A DNA stretch of 6,870 bases from JAAZMA01 sp964564325 (GTDB taxonomy: Bacteria > Bacillota > Clostridia > Tissierellales > Tepidimicrobiaceae), in NCBI GenBank assembly GCA_964564325.1, contig CAZMBD010000103.1, positions 1-6,870 of the forward strand, read 5' to 3'. The notes beneath the pieces were generated by a model, which had not been told where the DNA came from, searched no databases, and saw nothing but the letters and a program-made list of their open reading frames with translations. Shown one piece after another: positions 1 through 5,381 of this stretch (the first letter of the stretch is position 1; every line of letters starts with the position of its first letter). A program made the position numbers and the translations under genes.

Positions 1-254
1 CCAAATTCCACTAAATATGCAATGCCTATTATTTTTAAAATTATAGAAAAATATACAAATTCAAGATTAGTACTTCTTACTAATTGATTTAGAGTTTCAA
101 TTACATATTTTAATTTGTTAAATATCATTGAAAATATGGCTATACCACTTAATATGCTAATCAATAATGCAAATTCTTCTCTTTTAGATTGACGAAGAAT
201 CACTGCTAATATGGCGGCTACTATTCCAATAGATACTATTTTTAAGATTTCCAT
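1..254 (-). CDS. spoIIIAD: Stage III sporulation protein AD (partial, 3' end beyond window)
   Basis: This is the N-terminal 84 codons of a membrane protein running off the left edge. I translated it by hand from the ATG at 252-254; it begins MEILKIVSIGIVAAILAVIL. Two hydrophobic segments are visible (about residues 3-20 and 28-46), followed by ILKIIGIAYLVEF near residues 71-84, which closely matches the ILKIIGIAYIAEFG signature I remember from B. subtilis SpoIIIAD (about 133 aa). The missing part should be a further 45-50 residues with more membrane segments. In the family it is a mother-cell membrane component of the SpoIIIA-SpoIIQ complex needed for late forespore development. It starts 16 bases after the spoIIIAC stop. 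The ribosome site is weak (GGATGTG), so translation may depend on coupling to spoIIIAC. No in-frame start lies just upstream. Identity is confident. Confidence 0.93.
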   Translation of the reverse strand, partial: MEILKIVSIGIVAAILAVILRQSKREEFALLISILSGIAIFSMIFNKLKYVIETLNQLVRSTNLEFVYFSIILKIIGIAYLVEF

Positions 255-270
255 ATTATCACATCCATTG

Positions 271-465
271 TTAAAGTCTAAATAAAACTTTTATATCGTT
301 AAAAAACTTAGCTATTAAACCAATTACCATTCCAAAAACTATAATAATTCCAACTAAAGTTATAATAAATGCAAATTCTTCTTTATCAGCCTTATCTAAT
401 ACTATATTAAGTATAGATAGCAATATACCTATAGTGGCTATTTTAAATATTAAATCAATATCCAT
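271..465 (-). CDS. spoIIIAC: Stage III sporulation protein AC
   Basis: A 64-residue membrane protein, close to the usual length (68 aa in B. subtilis). Two transmembrane helices (about 6-24 and 31-53) flank a short charged loop, LDKADKEEFAF, which matches the LDQMGKKEYA loop of B. subtilis SpoIIIAC. SpoIIIAC and SpoIIIAD resemble each other (here both carry an EEFAF/EEFAL motif between helices) and are thought to sit together in the mother-cell membrane of the SpoIIIA complex; the exact molecular role is not settled. The ATG at 463-465 follows a good ribosome site, GGGGAGATAAAG. The gene begins 11 bases after the spoIIIAB stop and ends 16 bases before spoIIIAD, consistent with one operon. Identity is confident from sequence plus position. 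Confidence 0.95.
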   Translation of the reverse strand: MDIDLIFKIATIGILLSILNIVLDKADKEEFAFIITLVGIIIVFGMVIGLIAKFFNDIKVLFRL

Positions 466-476
466 CTTTATCTCCC

Positions 477-1001
477 CTATAATAGTATTATTATAATAAC
501 AAGACCAGTTAGTATCCCTAAACTCTTAAACATCTTTTCATTCTTCTCCCTTTCTAGTCTTGCTTCCTTTTCTAAAAAAGAAATTTGTTTTAAAATTAAT
601 TCAAAGTTCTTTTCCTGATCTTTTCTATCTGAAGAGCCTAATACTCTTCCTAAAGATAGAAAAATCTCCACATCTTCATCCTTAAAATGCAAATTATTTT
701 TAAGACTACTGGACACATTTAAAAAACTATTATAAACATCTCCTTTTTTATCTTCTAAAAGGCAATTTTTAATATCATTAAATATAAAGGAGACTTTTTT
801 ATTTCCCTTATTATATACATTATTTAATGCCTCCGGTAATAAAATAGCGCCATAAACAATTTCTGTTTCTAATATCTTTATGCACTGTTCCATATATATT
901 AAATTATTTAATCTATCAGAAAATCTTCTTCCATAACAATAACCTATAATACTAGTAGAGAAAATAATTAAAAATGCCCCTAGCATTTTAATATAAAGCA
1001 T
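477..1001 (-). CDS. spoIIIAB: Stage III sporulation protein AB
   Basis: A 174-residue protein, the normal family length (about 171). An N-terminal hydrophobic segment (about 5-23) is followed by a helical cytoplasmic domain and a C-terminal membrane segment (about 160-174). Visible family signatures are LETEIVYG at 44-51, LGSSDRKDQEKNF at 121-133 and KNEKMFKSLGILTGL at 153-167; the last is nearly identical to KNEKMVKSLGFLAGL in B. subtilis. SpoIIIAB is a mother-cell membrane component of the SpoIIIA-SpoIIQ complex and has been compared with GspF/PilC platform proteins, the expected partner of the SpoIIIAA ATPase. The ATG at 999-1001 follows GAGGGAG. Met6 could be an internal start, but the upstream ATG has the better ribosome site. 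It begins 14 bases after the spoIIIAA stop. Confidence 0.96.
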   Translation of the reverse strand: MLYIKMLGAFLIIFSTSIIGYCYGRRFSDRLNNLIYMEQCIKILETEIVYGAILLPEALNNVYNKGNKKVSFIFNDIKNCLLEDKKGDVYNSFLNVSSSLKNNLHFKDEDVEIFLSLGRVLGSSDRKDQEKNFELILKQISFLEKEARLEREKNEKMFKSLGILTGLVIIIILL

Positions 1002-1015
1002 CTAGCTCCCTCTTT

Positions 1016-1993
1016 CTATTTTTTTATAGATTTGAAATGCTTTCCATCTAAAATATCTCTTACAGTTCCTACTCCTCTAGAATTATCTAAAAAAATATAC
1101 CTTCCAAATACCCTTTCTTCTATTAAAATACTAAGACTTCTCTTGGATATTAAATCCTTTAAATCATATCCATGTACTGTTGCTATAACTCTTACTCCTG
1201 CCTTCAAGCTTTCATGTATAGCTTCTACATCAGACACACTCCCTATTTCATCCATTGCAATAATATCTGGAGACATAGCACGAATTAACATTGTAGTCCC
1301 ATCTTTTTTATTGCAACCATCTAATACATCTGTTCTTAATCCTATATTATGCTGAGATTCCCCATTATACATCCCCGAAAGTTCAGATCTTTCATCTATA
1401 ACTCCTACTTTAAACCCCCTTCCATTAAAAACAGATGCACCATCAGATAATGTTCTAATAATATCTCTTAGTAATGTAGTTTTACCACATTGAGGGGGAG
1501 ATACAATCAATGTATTATGTATAGAATTGTTATGATCAATTAAGTATTGAATAATATCATCTGATACACCTATCTTCTCTCTGGCAATTCTAATATTTAA
1601 AGAAGAAATATTTCTAATAGTCTCAATTCCGTTATTTCCATATAATACCTTTCCCCCTAAACCTACCCTATGTCCACCCTTTAGTGTTATAAAACCATTT
1701 TTTATTTCTTCTTGAAATGCATAAATAGAGTAATTGCTAATTAATTGGAAAGTTTTATGAATATGTTCTGATTTAACCAATATACCTTCTTCCTTATTTT
1801 TACTTAACTTTCCATCTGGAGTTAAAAAGTAATTTGTCCCCTGTAAATATACATTAAGAGGCATTCCAGTTCTAAGTCTTATTTCTTCTATCTTTTCCTT
1901 ATACTCTTCTTTAACTTTTCCCAATGGATGGCTTAATTCCAAACAAATATATTCTAAAACACTATCATATATTTTAATATCACTTAATTTCAT
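1016..1993 (-). CDS. spoIIIAA: Stage III sporulation protein AA, secretion-type ATPase
   Basis: First gene of spoIIIA; 325 residues against about 307 in B. subtilis. It is a cytoplasmic mother-cell ATPase related to type II secretion/type IV pilus ATPases and is thought to power or assemble the SpoIIIA-SpoIIQ complex. An N-terminal domain (about 1-135) includes RLRTGMPLNVYL near 39-50 and the glycine-rich FITLKGGHRVGLGGKV at 101-116. The ATPase core has Walker A SPPQCGKTTL at 165-174 (Lys171, Thr172), VIDERSEL at 198-205, LIRAMSPDIIAMDEIG at 236-251 (Walker B Asp248-Glu249) and ATVHG at 271-275. Walker A starts with Ser where the textbook motif has Gly; I believe related clostridial proteins do likewise. 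The ATG at 1991-1993 has an excellent ribosome site, AAAGGAGGACAGGTT. The 103-base gap upstream holds a terminator and a possible sigma-E promoter, so the operon probably has its own start. Confidence 0.97.
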   Translation of the reverse strand: MKLSDIKIYDSVLEYICLELSHPLGKVKEEYKEKIEEIRLRTGMPLNVYLQGTNYFLTPDGKLSKNKEEGILVKSEHIHKTFQLISNYSIYAFQEEIKNGFITLKGGHRVGLGGKVLYGNNGIETIRNISSLNIRIAREKIGVSDDIIQYLIDHNNSIHNTLIVSPPQCGKTTLLRDIIRTLSDGASVFNGRGFKVGVIDERSELSGMYNGESQHNIGLRTDVLDGCNKKDGTTMLIRAMSPDIIAMDEIGSVSDVEAIHESLKAGVRVIATVHGYDLKDLISKRSLSILIEERVFGRYIFLDNSRGVGTVRDILDGKHFKSIKK

Positions 1994-2000
1994 AACCTGT

Positions 2001-2008
2001 CCTCCTTT
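2001..2008 (-). promoter_or_regulatory. Strong ribosome binding site of spoIIIAA
   Basis: Minus-strand AAAGGAGG lies 7 bases before the spoIIIAA ATG. It is one of the closest matches to the anti-Shine-Dalgarno sequence in the window and fixes the start of the operon's first gene. Confidence 0.85.
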
Positions 2009-2013
2009 ATATA

Positions 2014-2041
2014 TAAATATGAATTATTAAAAATATTATGC
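2014..2041 (-). promoter_or_regulatory. Candidate sigma-E promoter for spoIIIA operon
   Basis: On the minus strand, GCATAAT (2035-2041) and CATATTTA (2014-2021) are separated by 13 bases. This resembles the sigma-E pattern (about KMATATT, 13-15 bases, CATACANT): the CATA core of the -10 is present and the -35 is partial. It sits just after the terminator, where a mother-cell promoter for spoIIIAA is expected. The caveat is that transcription would begin near 2007, right at the ribosome site, giving a leader of only about 14 bases. In such AT-rich DNA, partial matches arise easily. Confidence 0.35.
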
Positions 2042-2082
2042 AAAAAAATAAAGACTTAAAACCAAAAAGGTTTTAAGTCTTT
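2041..2082 (-). terminator. Intrinsic terminator after the small acidic protein gene
   Basis: A perfect 14-base-pair inverted repeat (2050-2063 with 2069-2082) has a five-base loop. On the minus strand the stem is followed immediately by ATTTTTTTG, a run of seven U in RNA. It begins 14 bases after the stop of the acidic protein gene. The plus-strand side lacks a comparable U run, so it works in one direction. It should end transcripts coming from the pilin/aro/efp side and insulate spoIIIA. Confidence 0.92.
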
Positions 2083-2096
2083 AAAACTATTTCTAA

Positions 2097-2417
2097 TTAT
2101 TCTTCTATGTCAAAATCCTCATCATTGTCACAAATTAAATCAAAATCTAAATCTTCAAATTCTTCATCTTCAAATGGATAGCAATCATCATCAAATCCAT
2201 ATAATTCATCTTCTACATCCATTAAATCTTCATCTATATAGCCCACATATTCTTCTAATTCTTCCTGTTCTTCTGCGATTTCGTCCATAGCATTGGCAAA
2301 GTCTTCCAAGGTATCAATTATATGTAGCAATAATTTGCCCTCTTTTGATTCCTCCTCAATTCCTAACCCTTCTGCCAATCCCTTTAAATAAGCTACTCTT
2401 TCATATAAATAATCCAC
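2097..2417 (-). CDS. Small highly acidic protein, probable CD1247 N-terminal-domain family
   Basis: A 106-residue protein with about 43 Asp/Glu and only four Lys/Arg. The N-terminal half (YLYERVAYLKGLAEGLGI at 3-20, then an amphipathic helix to about 60) resembles the family I know as CD1247 N-terminal-domain proteins, often found beside spoIIIA in clostridia; function unknown. From memory, longer members carry a C-terminal zinc-ribbon-like segment with CxxC pairs. Here the C-terminus is a nearly pure acidic tail with single cysteines at 79 and 96 and no CxxC, so the metal-binding module seems absent or decayed. The start is GTG at 2415-2417, supported by AGGAGGGATTTTA just upstream. It follows efp by 38 bases and ends in a strong terminator, so it is the last gene of the upstream unit rather than part of spoIIIA. 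Family assignment is moderately sure; no function is proposed. Confidence 0.85.
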   Translation of the reverse strand: MDYLYERVAYLKGLAEGLGIEEESKEGKLLLHIIDTLEDFANAMDEIAEEQEELEEYVGYIDEDLMDVEDELYGFDDDCYPFEDEEFEDLDFDLICDNDEDFDIEE

Positions 2418-2455
2418 TAAAATCCCTCCTCATATAATATATTTTATATTATTGC

Positions 2456-3013
2456 CTATACTCTCGACAAATACTCACCTGTCCTAGTATCAATTTTTAA
2501 TACATCTCCTATATTAACAAATAAAGGTACATTTACTGTTGCTCCAGTTTCTAAGACAGCTGGTTTTGTAGCACCAGTGGCTGTATCACCTTTTATCCCT
2601 GGTTCAGTATGAGTTACTTCTAATTCTACAAAATTTGGAGCCTCTACGTCAAAAGGTTTCCCTTGATAAAATCTAATAGTTGCATTACTATTTTCCTTAA
2701 TATAAACAATGGCTTCTTCTACATCCTCCTTGTTTAAAGGTAATTGTTCATAAGTTTCATTGTCCATAAAATAATAAAGTTCTCCATCATTGTATAGATA
2801 TTGCATCTCTTTAGTTTCAATTCGAGCTCTTGGATATCTATCATTTGGATTAAAAGTATAATCCTTAATAGTGCCAGTCATTATATTTTTTATTTTTGCC
2901 CTTACAAAGGCTGCCCCTTTGCCAGGCTTAACATGTTGAAAATCTACAATTTGATATACATCTCCATCCATTTCAAAAGTAACTCCTTTTCTAAAATCAC
3001 CTGCTGAAATCAT
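2456..3013 (-). CDS. efp: Translation elongation factor P
   Basis: A full-length EF-P of 185 residues with the three-domain plan: KOW-like domain (about 1-63), central OB domain (about 65-127) and C-terminal OB domain (about 130-185). EF-P binds ribosomes stalled at consecutive prolines and stimulates peptide bond formation. The tip loop reads HVKPGKGAAFVRAK at 27-40 with Lys32 at the tip; in B. subtilis the equivalent lysine carries a 5-aminopentanol modification, and KPGKG is the Gram-positive form. The C-terminal signature GDTATGATKPAVLETGA lies near 142-158. The ATG at 3011-3013 is preceded by GAGGAGGTAATATA, a strong ribosome site. It starts 16 bases after the aroQ stop, so the two are probably co-transcribed. 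SpoIIIAA, encoded nearby, has a Pro-Pro pair in its Walker A loop that could make its translation EF-P sensitive; this is inference only. Confidence 0.98.
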   Translation of the reverse strand: MISAGDFRKGVTFEMDGDVYQIVDFQHVKPGKGAAFVRAKIKNIMTGTIKDYTFNPNDRYPRARIETKEMQYLYNDGELYYFMDNETYEQLPLNKEDVEEAIVYIKENSNATIRFYQGKPFDVEAPNFVELEVTHTEPGIKGDTATGATKPAVLETGATVNVPLFVNIGDVLKIDTRTGEYLSRV

Positions 3014-3029
3014 TATATTACCTCCTCAA

Positions 3030-3464
3030 TTATTCATCATAAACTTTTAACATATCTAATGCCAATAAATAGCCATAATGACCAAAACCAGTAATCTGTC
3101 CAGTACATACAGGAGCAATTACGGATTTTTTTCTAAATTCCTCTCTACTATATATATTAGATAAATGAACTTCTACTACAGGAATAGAAAGTGGCTCTAA
3201 TGCATCCCTTATAGCTATACTATAATGAGTAAATGCTGCTGGATTAATAATTATACCACTAGTTCCATCATCCATGGCCCTATGGATCCTTTCCACTATT
3301 TCTCCTTCAAAATTACTTTGGATTATATCCAATTGAATATCCAACTTCTTGGCCCTATTATTAATAAGTACATTAATCTCTTCTAGGCTAAGTTCTCCAT
3401 ATATATTTTGGTCTCTTCTACCTAGCATATTTAAATTGGGACCATGAATTATGAGTATATCCAC
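3030..3464 (-). CDS. aroQ: 3-dehydroquinate dehydratase, type II
   Basis: A 144-residue cytoplasmic type II dehydroquinase, the usual length, which converts 3-dehydroquinate to 3-dehydroshikimate in the shikimate pathway. It is a dodecamer in known members. All active-site positions are present: GPNLN at 8-12, Arg17, the catalytic Tyr22 in IYGE, Asn74 in INPAAFTH with His80, and EVHLSN at 98-103 with His100 and Ser102, then Arg107 and Arg111. The start is GTG at 3462-3464 behind AAAGAGGTAGATAGTA; it gives MDILIIHGPNLN, the expected N-terminus. A 47-base gap separates it from aroK and contains a candidate extended -10 promoter. It lies directly upstream of efp, an arrangement also known in B. 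subtilis (yqhS-efp neighbourhood). Confidence 0.98.
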   Translation of the reverse strand: MDILIIHGPNLNMLGRRDQNIYGELSLEEINVLINNRAKKLDIQLDIIQSNFEGEIVERIHRAMDDGTSGIIINPAAFTHYSIAIRDALEPLSIPVVEVHLSNIYSREEFRKKSVIAPVCTGQITGFGHYGYLLALDMLKVYDE

Positions 3465-3492
3465 TACTATCTACCTCTTTTTTAACTATTTT

Positions 3493-3521
3493 ATTATATC
3501 AATCTTAAAAACTAAGAACAA
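3493..3521 (-). promoter_or_regulatory. Candidate sigma-A extended -10 promoter for aroQ-efp
   Basis: The minus strand carries TGATATAAT at 3493-3501, an exact -10 hexamer with the extended TGn element. TTGTTC at 3516-3521 is a weak -35 at 17-base spacing, overlapping the end of aroK. Transcription would start near 3486, leaving a leader of about 22 bases that contains the aroQ ribosome site. This would let aroQ and efp be expressed independently of the pilin genes. AT-rich DNA gives chance matches, so this is tentative. Confidence 0.42.
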
Positions 3522-4045
3522 GAGTTAATTTCATTAAAAACTTGAATAATTTCATCCCCTATTTCTTTAACAGTTCTTTCATCTACAGAAATTATATAAT
3601 CTCCACTGGATAAATACAAGTTTTCTCTTGCTTTATATATTTTTTCAATACTACTTTTTAGGTTCTTTTCATCTAATAAAGGTCTTTGTTCCTTAAAACC
3701 TTTAGATACGATAATATTCTGATATAGTGTTTCTACACTACCTTTTAGAAAAAATATAATTCCATTTTTCTTTAACTTTTCTATATTTATTAAATTTAAA
3801 ACTATTCCCCCACCAGTGGATATAATAATACTCTCTTTTTGAGATAATGTGCTTATTACCAGTTTTTCTAATTCTCTAAAACATTTTTCTCCATAATTAT
3901 CAAATATATAATTTATATTTTTCCCCGTATTAGATACTATTATATCATCAGTATCCAAAAAATCCATATTCATTTTCTCTGATATATATTTTCCTATTGT
4001 AGATTTTCCAACTCCACTCATCCCAATTAATACAATATTTTTCAA
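3512..4045 (-). CDS. aroK: Shikimate kinase
   Basis: Cytoplasmic P-loop kinase that phosphorylates shikimate to shikimate 3-phosphate with ATP. With the TTG start preferred here it is 177 residues and begins MKNIVLIGMSGVGKST, typical of the family; an in-frame GTG at 4052-4054 would add three residues (180 aa). In the 180-residue numbering: Walker A GMSGVGKST at 11-19, DTDD with Asp34 and Asp36, GEKCFRELE with shikimate-binding Arg60, STGGG at 79-83, the lid arginine in RPLL (Arg124) and Arg143 in KARENLY. The Glu that usually follows DxDxxI is Val here; it is not a core catalytic residue. The TTG start has AGGTGAG at good spacing and lies just after the ComFB stop; the GTG start overlaps comFB by 8 bases and has no ribosome site. 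Intact and presumably active. Confidence 0.95.
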   Translation of the reverse strand: MKNIVLIGMSGVGKSTIGKYISEKMNMDFLDTDDIIVSNTGKNINYIFDNYGEKCFRELEKLVISTLSQKESIIISTGGGIVLNLINIEKLKKNGIIFFLKGSVETLYQNIIVSKGFKEQRPLLDEKNLKSSIEKIYKARENLYLSSGDYIISVDERTVKEIGDEIIQVFNEINSCS

Positions 4046-4046
4046 A

Positions 4047-4322
4047 TTACTCACCTATATCATGATGTGGTTGTTTTTTTACTATCTGCATAGCTTTGGT
4101 AATCTCCTTAATTAAATCTGCATCAAATTGATAATTCATAGTATCCACTTTTCCATATAAGTGACCCTTTTCTGTAACTACATATTTAGGCTTTAAATTA
4201 TTTAAAGCTATAGCTGCGATATCTAATTTACATTTATCACAATGGCAAATATTCTCATCTTCTGAGAGAAGTTTATTAATAGTATCTTTTACTGCATCTT
4301 CCATTAAATTTCGTAATTCCAA
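4047..4322 (-). CDS. comFB: ComFB-family protein, putative cyclic-dinucleotide receptor
   Basis: A 91-residue soluble protein of the ComFB (late competence development) family. An N-terminal helix (MEDAVKDTINKLL, 7-19) is followed by a metal-type cluster CHCDKC (Cys26, Cys28, Cys31), the core DIAAIALNNLKPKYVVTEKG at 34-53, and a C-terminal helix ending KAMQIVKKQPHHD. The cysteines match zinc ligands described for B. subtilis ComFB. Recent work describes ComFB-domain proteins as receptors for c-di-AMP or c-di-GMP, some affecting type IV pili; I infer, but cannot see, that this one binds nucleotides. The start is TTG at 4320-4322, two bases after the PilX-like stop; its ribosome site (AAAGGAGTGAT) lies in the end of that gene. 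The next Met (residue 7) has no ribosome site. Position suggests co-expression with the pilin genes. Confidence 0.88.
   Translation of the reverse strand: MELRNLMEDAVKDTINKLLSEDENICHCDKCKLDIAAIALNNLKPKYVVTEKGHLYGKVDTMNYQFDADLIKEITKAMQIVKKQPHHDIGE
4050..4056 (-). promoter_or_regulatory. Ribosome binding site deciding the aroK start
   Basis: Minus-strand AGGTGAG is a perfect match to part of the AAGGAGGTGAT consensus and lies 4-5 bases before the TTG at 4043-4045. It spans the GTG at 4052-4054 itself, so it cannot serve that codon. It favours TTG as the aroK start and lies over the last codons of comFB, implying coupled translation. Confidence 0.6.
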
Positions 4323-4324
4323 TT

Positions 4325-5365
4325 TTATATCACTCCTTTAATTAACTTTATTCTAGTTTCAATAAAATCAGGCAAATATATTCCACTAGGTTTTATCTCA
4401 AGTATATTATAATTTATTTCAGCTCTATTTTCATCCTCTAATGTTCCAAATGGATAATCTTTTGATAATACTATACCTTCAAGTTTTAATGTTGAATTAG
4501 GAGATATATGTATATAACCTGAATTTAAAATCATTATACCATAAAATTCTAAACTTCTATTTAAAAAAATATCTCCTTCTGTATAAACAATTCCTTTTAA
4601 TATAAGAGTATCTTCCTCTTCTGAAAATATATCTTCTTCCCCTATTCCAATAAATAAATTCGCATTTTCCCTTATTATTAAAAATAAATTATTAGTTAAA
4701 TATTTTTTCATTATAGGGCCCTCTATATTGTTTCTATAAAATTCAATACAATCTCCTCTAGGAAAATCCTTGTAAATGAAAATATTATCAAAATCTATAG
4801 ATTCTATCCCTATTATATCGCTATTTTGTATAGGTAATTTTATTTCTTCACTTATATAATCAATATATGCTAAATATTCATCTAACCTTTCCTCATCTAT
4901 GCTAGCATTATACAAAATTGGGATACCCATTTCATAAAAATCCTTTATAATATTTACCTTAGCCTGAATAGCTTTATCTATGCCATTAAAATTAGACTTA
5001 GTATCTAATACCATCAATCTCCTATTTTCCTCAACTATAAAAGACGTATCTATATTCCTATAATTGTCTCCATCTACTAAGTCTTCATATTCTAATTTTA
5101 TCCTAGGACTATAATATTTGCCCAAAGCACCATATTTTAAATAGGTTTCTATTCTAGGCAATACCTCATCAAAATAATATTTGTCCTGATACAAAACTTT
5201 GTAAATTTTACCTTCCCCTAAATAATAAGATTGTATACTATTCTTGTTTGAATTTAATATTAAATATTCCAGTTTAGATATGTATAATAAAAATACTGAA
5301 GAAATAAGTATAATTCCCATTATTAACAAAGCAGTTATAGATATAAAAGCTTTATTTCCTCTCAA
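4325..5365 (-). CDS. PilX/GspK-like minor pilin protein
   Basis: A 346-residue protein with the preferred TTG start (5363-5365); a GTG at 5372-5374 would add three residues. A short basic leader MRGNKA precedes a hydrophobic helix (about 7-29) and LEYLILNSNKNSIQSYYLGEGKIYK, which resembles the helix of PilX-type pilins (…A…AYYLAEAG). The best leader-peptidase site is NKA/FISIT: Ala replaces the usual Gly and +5 is Thr rather than Glu. The long extracellular part (about 55-346) is unrecognised except near 255-305, where short hydrophobic beta strands alternate (LKGIVYTEGDIFL, EFYGIMILNSGYIHI, LKLEGIVLS), as in the beta-rich domains of Firmicute PilX-like proteins. It is the largest of the four pilin-like proteins and last in order, fitting the GspK/PilX tip role. 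The family call is by pattern, not by close match. Confidence 0.78.
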   Translation of the reverse strand: MRGNKAFISITALLIMGIILISSVFLLYISKLEYLILNSNKNSIQSYYLGEGKIYKVLYQDKYYFDEVLPRIETYLKYGALGKYYSPRIKLEYEDLVDGDNYRNIDTSFIVEENRRLMVLDTKSNFNGIDKAIQAKVNIIKDFYEMGIPILYNASIDEERLDEYLAYIDYISEEIKLPIQNSDIIGIESIDFDNIFIYKDFPRGDCIEFYRNNIEGPIMKKYLTNNLFLIIRENANLFIGIGEEDIFSEEEDTLILKGIVYTEGDIFLNRSLEFYGIMILNSGYIHISPNSTLKLEGIVLSKDYPFGTLEDENRAEINYNILEIKPSGIYLPDFIETRIKLIKGVI

Positions 5366-5373
5366 GACTAGCA

Positions 5374-5379
5374 CTCCTC
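5374..5379 (-). promoter_or_regulatory. Ribosome binding site deciding the PilX-like start
   Basis: Minus-strand GAGGAG ends 8 bases before the TTG at 5363-5365, a normal spacing. It abuts and overlaps the GTG at 5372-5374, which is too close to be used. The TTG start also gives the short basic leader MRGNKA expected of a prepilin. Confidence 0.6.
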
Positions 5380-5381
5380 GT

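Noticed and set aside
1032..1355. Plus-strand open frame of 107 codons inside spoIIIAA
   Set aside because: It is antisense to the conserved ATPase core of spoIIIAA and shows no recognisable protein features; a shadow frame.
2056..2087. Possible antiterminator pairing beside the terminator (GTTTTAA repeated either side of TTAAAAC)
   Set aside because: The alternative stem is seven mostly A/T pairs and would lose to the perfect 14-bp terminator; no leader peptide or ligand-binding domain precedes it.
2434..2452. Inverted repeat ATAATATA-TTT-TATATTAT between efp and the acidic protein gene
   Set aside because: The stem is only eight A/T pairs with a three-base loop and no U run, so it is too weak for a terminator; such palindromes are expected by chance in this AT-rich gap.
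2801..3007. Plus-strand open frame of 68 codons opposite efp
   Set aside because: It is fully antisense to the N-terminal part of efp, with no family resemblance.
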